Assembly (NCBI GenBank): GCA_003583745.1
Contig: QXPY01000010.1
Location: 1-64,000 of the forward strand
Reading direction: 5' to 3'
Origin: Rhodocyclales bacterium GT-UBC
GTDB lineage: Bacteria; Pseudomonadota; Gammaproteobacteria; Burkholderiales; Rhodocyclaceae
Length of the DNA: 64,000 bases
The notes below the pieces were generated by a model. It had not been told where the DNA came from and searched no databases. It saw nothing but the letters and a program-made list of their open reading frames with translations. The position numbers were made by a program, and so were the translations under genes. This document shows, one piece after another, positions 59,896 to 64,000 of the stretch; the stretch's first letter is position 1, and the number at the start of each line of letters is the position of its first letter.

Positions 59896-61734
59896 TTACT
59901 TCGGGCTGTAGCGGACGCCGACGAAGGCGTTGGCGCGCGGCGTGCCGTAGTCGGCTGCCAACTCGTACTCGCGGTCGAAGATGTTGTTGGCGCGGGCGAA
60001 GACCGACCAGTTGCCGCTCAGGTGGTAGGCGCCATACAGATTGGCAATGGCGTAGCCGGACATTTTTCGGGTGTTGGCGTCGGTGTCGAAGCGGCGGTCG
60101 CTGGCCTGCAATTCGACGCGCCATTCCCAGGCGCCCGGATTCTGGCCGATGCTGACGGTGCCGAAATTGCTGGCGCGGCGGGCCAGTTGGCGACCGGTAT
60201 CGGCATCGCGCGGGTCGAGATAGTTGTAATTGGCGGCCAGGTTGAAGCTGCCGATTTGCCCTTCGTAGGCCAGCGTGGCGCCTTCGAGACGGGCGTTGCC
60301 AATGTTGACCGGCGTGGTGACGCCGGACCAGGAGATCAGGTTCTCGACCCGGTTCAGGAACCAGGTCAGGGAGACGTGATGCAGGCCGGTTTCGTAATGC
60401 AGCGACGCCTCACGGTTACGCGACGATTCCGGCAGGAGATCGGGGTTGCCCTTGTAGCCGAAAGTGAGCGGGTAGTAGAGGTCGTTGAACGATGGAGCCT
60501 TGAAGGCCGTGCCGTAGCCGATGTTGGCGCGCCAGTTCGGGCTGAAGCGGTAGCCGTAGGCGATCGAGCCGGTGGTCTTGTCGCCGAACTGCGAGTTGTT
60601 GTCGTAGCGCAGGTTGGCCTGCAGGCGATGCGCCTGGTAACTGCCGTTCCAGCCGGCCAGCACGGAGTCGATGGTGCGCTGGTCGGAACGATAGTTGCCG
60701 GTGCCGGACACCGATTGATCGAGGCGCTCGACGCCGAGCAGGAAATTGCCGAAGCCGGTCTTGAAGTCGTTTTGCCAGGCGTATTGCGTCTGATCGGTGC
60801 GGAACAACGAGCTTTGCGTGCCGTTGGTGGTGTTCATCGAATCGTCGGTGCTGCGGCCGAGGCGGATGGTGCTGTTCCAGTTGCTGGTCAGGGCGTTCTT
60901 CAGATAGGTGCTGAAGCTGGAGACGGCGAGTTGATTGCGGTAATCCTTGGCGGCAGAAGTTTTCGAGCTGCCGCTGTCGTATTTGTTTTCGCCTTCGCTA
61001 TAGAAAAAGCTGGCGCCGGCTTCGTGGCCCTTGGCAAAACTGTAGGCCAGGCTACCGCTGAGGCTCTGTTCGTCGAAACCGTCGCGATCCTTGTTGTAGG
61101 CGCTGTTCTTTGGATTGCGGATGCTATTGAAACCGGCCGTCCGGTCGGCCGAGGCATTGAGGGCGTAGCGCCAGCCATCCTGAGCACCGGAAAAACCGGT
61201 GTTCAGGGCGTAGGTGTCGTTGGTGCCGGCGCCGGCCTCGGCATTGACCTCGAAAGGACCGTTGCCCTGGCGGGTGAAGACCTGGATGACGCCGCCGATG
61301 GCATCGCTGCCGTAGAGCGAGGAGGCCGGGCCGCGCAGGATTTCGATGCGCTCGATCTGGGCTGCCGGGATGCGCGACCAGGAGGACATCTGGCCAAGCG
61401 AAGCCGAACCGACGCGCATGCCGTCGATCAGCACCAGCGTGTGGCCGGCACTGGTGCCACGCATGAAGATGCTGCCGGTGGCACCCTTGCTGCCTTGCGA
61501 GTAGAACTCGACGCCGGGCTGGCGGGCGAGGATTTCGCCCAGGGTCGAGTTGCCGGCCTGGCGGATGTCCTGAGCTTCGACCACGGTGACGTCAGAGAGC
61601 AGTTCCGAGGTGCGCATTTCCTGGCGGGTGGCGGTGACCATCACCGGATCGAGGCTGGCCAACTGCTGGGCGCCGGCCGGCGCGATGAAAAGGGCGGGCA
61701 GCAGCGCTACCAGGGGCTTCAAGGCTGAGTTCAT
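59896..61734 (-). CDS. btuB: TonB-dependent cobalamin receptor BtuB
   Basis: Outer-membrane 22-strand barrel with plug; 612 residues from the ATG at 61734 (AAAAGGAATGCC upstream); the longer frame crosses the riboswitch. Signal peptide (ALKPLVALLPALFIAPAGA), TonB box near LDPVMVTATR, plug domain (EILARQPGVEFYSQ, GSIFMRGTSAGHTLVLIDGMRVG), then the barrel with DREYELAADYGTPRANAF near the end. The last residues are RYSPK: an aromatic C-terminal residue, usual for outer-membrane barrels, is missing. First gene of the cobalamin operon. Confidence 0.93.
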   Translation of the reverse strand: MNSALKPLVALLPALFIAPAGAQQLASLDPVMVTATRQEMRTSELLSDVTVVEAQDIRQAGNSTLGEILARQPGVEFYSQGSKGATGSIFMRGTSAGHTLVLIDGMRVGSASLGQMSSWSRIPAAQIERIEILRGPASSLYGSDAIGGVIQVFTRQGNGPFEVNAEAGAGTNDTYALNTGFSGAQDGWRYALNASADRTAGFNSIRNPKNSAYNKDRDGFDEQSLSGSLAYSFAKGHEAGASFFYSEGENKYDSGSSKTSAAKDYRNQLAVSSFSTYLKNALTSNWNSTIRLGRSTDDSMNTTNGTQSSLFRTDQTQYAWQNDFKTGFGNFLLGVERLDQSVSGTGNYRSDQRTIDSVLAGWNGSYQAHRLQANLRYDNNSQFGDKTTGSIAYGYRFSPNWRANIGYGTAFKAPSFNDLYYPLTFGYKGNPDLLPESSRNREASLHYETGLHHVSLTWFLNRVENLISWSGVTTPVNIGNARLEGATLAYEGQIGSFNLAANYNYLDPRDADTGRQLARRASNFGTVSIGQNPGAWEWRVELQASDRRFDTDANTRKMSGYAIANLYGAYHLSGNWSVFARANNIFDREYELAADYGTPRANAFVGVRYSPK

Positions 61735-61852
61735 GGCATTCCTTTTCCCGGCAGGCGTCCCCGCGAGCCGGAAGTACGTATGGAAGGAAGTGCGAGGGGA
61801 GGAAAAGGGCAGGCTGCTAGAACCGGCGCCACACCCCCGTGGCACTTCCGCT

Positions 61853-62036
61853 GGTGTCGCAGGCCGGTATCCGGGCTCGCAAGTCTTGACGCGCCGCCTT
61901 CCCAGGTTGAACCCAGTGGCCTGATGACGCGCCCGCACTTGCTTACCGTTGCGGGGGCAGCAGCGGATTGGTCTCGTTCGAGACGCACCGCTTTCCCGTT
62001 TAACCGCGCTTGGAGAAGCCTTGCGCAGCACCTGTT
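61853..62036 (-). ncRNA. Cobalamin (AdoCbl) riboswitch
   Basis: On the minus strand the leader carries the family's conserved boxes in order: AGGTGC near the 5' end, TTAAACGGGAA, CTGCCCCCGCAACGGT, GCCACTG (complement of 61914-61920), GGGAAGG and AGCCCGGATACCGGCCTG (the B12 box, about 61861-61880). It lies between a promoter-like region and btuB, 119 bases from the start codon. Known members repress uptake genes when cobalamin binds. Confidence 0.95.
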
Positions 62037-62045
62037 ACGGCGCGC

Positions 62046-62051
62046 ATTCTA
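62046..62051 (-). promoter_or_regulatory. Probable -10 box of the cobalamin operon
   Basis: TAGAAT on the minus strand (complement of 62046-62051), placing the start of transcription about 62039, right at the 5' end of the riboswitch. A TGCGAC -35 candidate is 16 bases further upstream. Confidence 0.55.
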
Positions 62052-62128
62052 CCTTGGCGGGGGCGTTGTCGCACCATAATTATGAGTGGATATAGCTATA
62101 AACCACTTTGAGAATAAAGGCTTAGTCC

Positions 62129-62158
62129 TTGACCATGCGACATTTTTACATTTATAGT
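62129..62158 (+). promoter_or_regulatory. Promoter of the zapB-like/zapA transcript
   Basis: TTGACC (62129-62134), 18-base spacer, TATAGT (62153-62158). The ATG of the next gene is at 62166, so transcription would start at or one base before it. Confidence 0.65.
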
Positions 62159-62165
62159 CCGGGCC

Positions 62166-62363
62166 ATGAATAGCGAACTCGAAGCGCTCGAAAGCAAGAT
62201 CGAACAGGTTGTCGCCCTGGTTCACCAGTTGCGCGCCGAGAACGAAGTGCTCAAAAACCAGATGGCTGCTGCCGAGGCCGAACGTCTGCACTTGCGGCAG
62301 ACGATGACCGCCGCGCGCGAGCGTCTGGAAGGGCTGATCGACAAGATTCCCGAGGATGCCTAA
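62166..62363 (+). CDS. ZapB-like small coiled-coil division protein
   Basis: 65 residues, almost entirely coiled coil (SELEALESKIEQVVALVHQLRAENEVLKNQM), a heptad-rich acidic/basic helix. Position directly before zapA fits the small ZapB-like/TIGR02449 proteins that precede zapA in betaproteobacteria; a role in Z-ring organisation is inferred from that. It has no Shine-Dalgarno and sits right on its promoter, so the mRNA may be leaderless. Confidence 0.8.
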   Translation: MNSELEALESKIEQVVALVHQLRAENEVLKNQMAAAEAERLHLRQTMTAARERLEGLIDKIPEDA

Positions 62364-62699
62364 ATGAGCGCCGAGCCGAATTTCCTCGACGTCAAGATCA
62401 TGGGGCGTGAATACCGCGTCGCCTGTGCGCCGGAAGAGCGCGCAGCGCTGCTCTCCGCCGTTGATCTGGTCGATGGCAAGATGAGTGAAATTGCCCAGCG
62501 GACCAAGAACACCATTGCCGAGCGCGTGGCTGTGATGGCCGCCCTGAACATCGCCCATGAATACCTTTCCGGTGCTGCTGCCAGTACCGCGCCGAGCTTT
62601 GAAGAAGCTGTTGCTACTTCCGAAGCAAAGCGTAGAATCGGTGACATGGGAGCACGGATAGACACCGTGCTAGCGCCCCAGCAGCAACTGGACCTGTAG
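62364..62699 (+). CDS. zapA: Cell division protein ZapA
   Basis: Z-ring-associated protein that cross-links FtsZ filaments. 111 residues: N-terminal beta-rich head (NFLDVKIMGREYRVACAPEERAALLSAVDLVDGKM) and a C-terminal helix from about residue 45 (RTKNTIAERVAVMAALNIAHEYL). Begins immediately after the zapB-like stop. Followed by the 6S RNA, the usual betaproteobacterial and gammaproteobacterial order. Confidence 0.95.
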   Translation: MSAEPNFLDVKIMGREYRVACAPEERAALLSAVDLVDGKMSEIAQRTKNTIAERVAVMAALNIAHEYLSGAAASTAPSFEEAVATSEAKRRIGDMGARIDTVLAPQQQLDL

Positions 62700-62709
62700 T
62701 CATTTGCTG

Positions 62710-62912
62710 CTGACCCCGGCGCCGCCCGCCGAGCGTCCCCTGCGGTGTTTGTTAAGACCATATATTCCTTGAACCAATGCTAATTGGCATCGGTTGTGGA
62801 CCTGAACGCTGCTGTTGTGAGTGCCTCTAGTCAGGCGTTCCTGATGCAGCTGGAAAGCGACCATTCTGGACCCAGGTTCAGGATGCCGGTCTGACGGCAC
62901 TTGCGGGGGCCA
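62710..62912 (+). ncRNA. ssrS: 6S RNA
   Basis: No ORF fits 62700-62968. Closing stem: CCCCG (62714-62718) with CGGGG (62904-62908) and GCCG with CGGC just inside. The interior has the 6S-type CATATATTCCTTGAACC segment followed by an AACC...GGTT hairpin and then GCTGCTGTTGTGAG. It lies directly after zapA and before the EVE gene, the standard location. 6S RNA binds sigma-70 RNA polymerase in stationary phase. Exact ends are approximate. Confidence 0.78.
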
Positions 62913-62919
62913 ATCTCTA

Positions 62920-62955
62920 ACGGATGGCAGAGTTTTCTGCCATCCGTTTTCTTTT
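62920..62955 (+). terminator. Terminator after 6S RNA
   Basis: ACGGATGGCAGA (62920-62931), loop, TCTGCCATCCGT (62936-62947), then TTTCTTTTC. A perfect 12-bp stem. Confidence 0.9.
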
Positions 62956-62968
62956 CAGAGATCGCGAC

Positions 62969-63436
62969 ATGCAATATTGGCTGATGAAGTCCGAACCGGA
63001 TGAAGTGTCGATCGACGATCTGGCCCGGGCGCCCGGGCAGACGGTGCCCTGGTTTGGCGTGCGCAATTACCAGGCGCGCAATTTCATGCGTGATGCGATG
63101 CAGGTCGGCGATCTGGCCCTGTTCTACCATTCCGGTTGTGCCGAACCGGGGATTGCCGGCATCTGTGAAGTGTGTTCGGCGCCCTACCCGGACGAGACGC
63201 AGTTCGTGGCCGACAGTCCTTATTTCGACGCCAAGGCGGTGCGGGAAAGTCCGCGCTGGCTGTTGCGCGATGTCCGCTTCGTCGCCAAGACGCCTTACCT
63301 GACGCTGGGCGAACTGCGCCAGGTGCCGGAACTTGCTACCATGCGCCTCCTTGCCCGCGGCAACCGGCTGTCGATCACGCCGGTGACGAACGAAGAGTGG
63401 GCCTGCATCCAAAAATTAATGATGGAGAGACAATGA
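62969..63436 (+). CDS. EVE-domain protein
   Basis: 155 residues, EVE fold (PUA-like) that in other members recognises modified bases in RNA or DNA. Signatures: YWLMKSEPDEVSIDDL at the start and the WFGVRNYQARNFMRDAM segment, then LFYHSGCAEPGIAGI and the WACIQKLM end. The start at 62969 was chosen because the frame upstream lies in the terminator hairpin. Commonly downstream of zapA-6S RNA in betaproteobacteria. It overlaps the next gene by four bases. Confidence 0.93.
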   Translation: MQYWLMKSEPDEVSIDDLARAPGQTVPWFGVRNYQARNFMRDAMQVGDLALFYHSGCAEPGIAGICEVCSAPYPDETQFVADSPYFDAKAVRESPRWLLRDVRFVAKTPYLTLGELRQVPELATMRLLARGNRLSITPVTNEEWACIQKLMMERQ

Positions 63437-64000
63437 GCATCTGGTGGCTGACCTATCCCCTGCTCGGCATTTTCGGCGGTTTCGTGGCCGGCCTGTTCGG
63501 GGTCGGTGGCGGCCTGACCCTGGTGCCCTTCATGTACATGCTGTTCGTGGCCCAGCATTTTCCGCCGGAGCATGTGATGCACCTGGCGCTCGGCACCTCG
63601 ATGGCAACCATCGTCTTTACCTCGATTTCCAGCATGCGGGCCCACCATGCCCATGGCGCGGTGCGTTGGGACATCGTCCGCACGCTGGCGCCGGGGCTGG
63701 TGGTCGGCACCTTCGGCGGTTCGCAACTGGCCGGCATGGTGCCGACGGTACCGATGACGGCGATCTTCGTGATCATCGTCTACTACGCCTCGGCGCAGAT
63801 GATTCTCGACTTCAAGCCCAAGGCGCATCGCCAGCTGCCGGGGCCGGCCGGTCTGTTTGGCGTTGGCGGCGTGATCGGCGTGGTTTCCAGCATGGTGGCC
63901 GCCGGCGGCGGTTTCCTGTCGATTCCCTTCATGCTGTTCTGCAATGTGGCGATTCACGTTGCGGTCGGCACCTCCTCGGCGCTCGGCTTCCCGATCGCGG
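63433..64000 (+). CDS. TauE/SafE (TSUP)-family permease, 3' truncated by window
   Basis: Starts with ATG at 63433 (GGAGAG upstream), overlapping the EVE stop, and stays open to the window edge (about 189 residues visible). Hydrophobic helices with the TSUP glycine motifs: GIFGGFVAGLFGVGGGLTLVPFM and, in the second half, SSMVAAGGGFLSIPFM. The family exports or imports sulfite, sulfoacetate and related small anions; substrate unknown. The rest of the gene is outside. Confidence 0.9.
   Translation, partial: MSIWWLTYPLLGIFGGFVAGLFGVGGGLTLVPFMYMLFVAQHFPPEHVMHLALGTSMATIVFTSISSMRAHHAHGAVRWDIVRTLAPGLVVGTFGGSQLAGMVPTVPMTAIFVIIVYYASAQMILDFKPKAHRQLPGPAGLFGVGGVIGVVSSMVAAGGGFLSIPFMLFCNVAIHVAVGTSSALGFPIA

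Overview
The window is a GC-rich, gene-dense bacterial chromosome segment with the layout of a betaproteobacterium, most likely a Rhodocyclales member related to Dechloromonas/Azonexus. The basis is gene order (tol-pal-cpoB-queE, zapA-6S RNA-EVE protein, folD-purEK), protein style and promoter style; no 16S gene is present, so this is an inference. There is no sign of a plasmid, prophage, insertion sequence or CRISPR array. Nearly everything is core or metabolic chromosome, with a few small orphan genes around 36.5-39 kb.

Layout. 1-4.0 kb: end of the tol-pal envelope operon (tolA 3' part, tolB, pal, cpoB) followed by queE. 4.0-9.1 kb: a PilZ protein and a PAS-PAS-GGDEF-EAL protein (c-di-GMP), a small membrane protein, queC (partner of queE in preQ0 synthesis) and a YeeE/YedE transporter. 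9.1-12 kb: an enoyl-CoA hydratase, a small membrane protein and selO. 11.8-19.0 kb: a LysR regulator divergent from a D-glutamate-cyclase-family protein, an MFS carrier, glutamate dehydrogenase and the 5-oxoprolinase genes pxpB, pxpC and pxpA. Together they look like a pyroglutamate/D-glutamate catabolic module. 19-26.4 kb: an orphan HybE, rsmJ, a cis/trans fatty-acid isomerase, a TerC/Alx protein behind a yybP-ykoY manganese riboswitch, sixA, ppk2 and a thioesterase. 26.4-32.2 kb: the pyruvate dehydrogenase operon (aceE, aceF and an lpd carrying its own lipoyl domain). 32.6-36.1 kb: folD-purE-purK and a Sua5-type gene, tightly overlapped. 36.2 kb: tRNA-Ala(CGC). 36.5-40 kb: a PAAR protein, small unknowns, an HDOD protein and an orphan ParB. 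40.2-45.8 kb: a CBS protein, a sigma-54 activator, a GntP permease and a CoA-transferase, with a visible -24/-12 promoter and an upstream dyad. 45.9-50.1 kb: an RND efflux adaptor and pump. 50.1-51.0 kb: a Tim44-like protein.

51.1-62.0 kb is the most interesting region. It is one minus-strand operon under a cobalamin riboswitch: btuB, btuC, btuD, cobO, a very large CobN-like protein with a predicted signal peptide and C-terminal membrane anchor, a MotA/ExbB-type channel protein, a DUF2149 protein and cbiA. No CobS, CobT or BtuF is present. The CobN-like/ExbB/DUF2149 trio looks like an envelope metallo-tetrapyrrole-handling machine coupled to corrinoid uptake rather than the textbook cytoplasmic cobaltochelatase. 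62.1-64 kb: a zapB-like gene, zapA, 6S RNA, an EVE-domain protein and a truncated TauE/SafE permease.

Start sites were moved inside the longest open frame wherever a Shine-Dalgarno sequence, family alignment or gene overlap favoured a shorter protein; these choices are given per gene.
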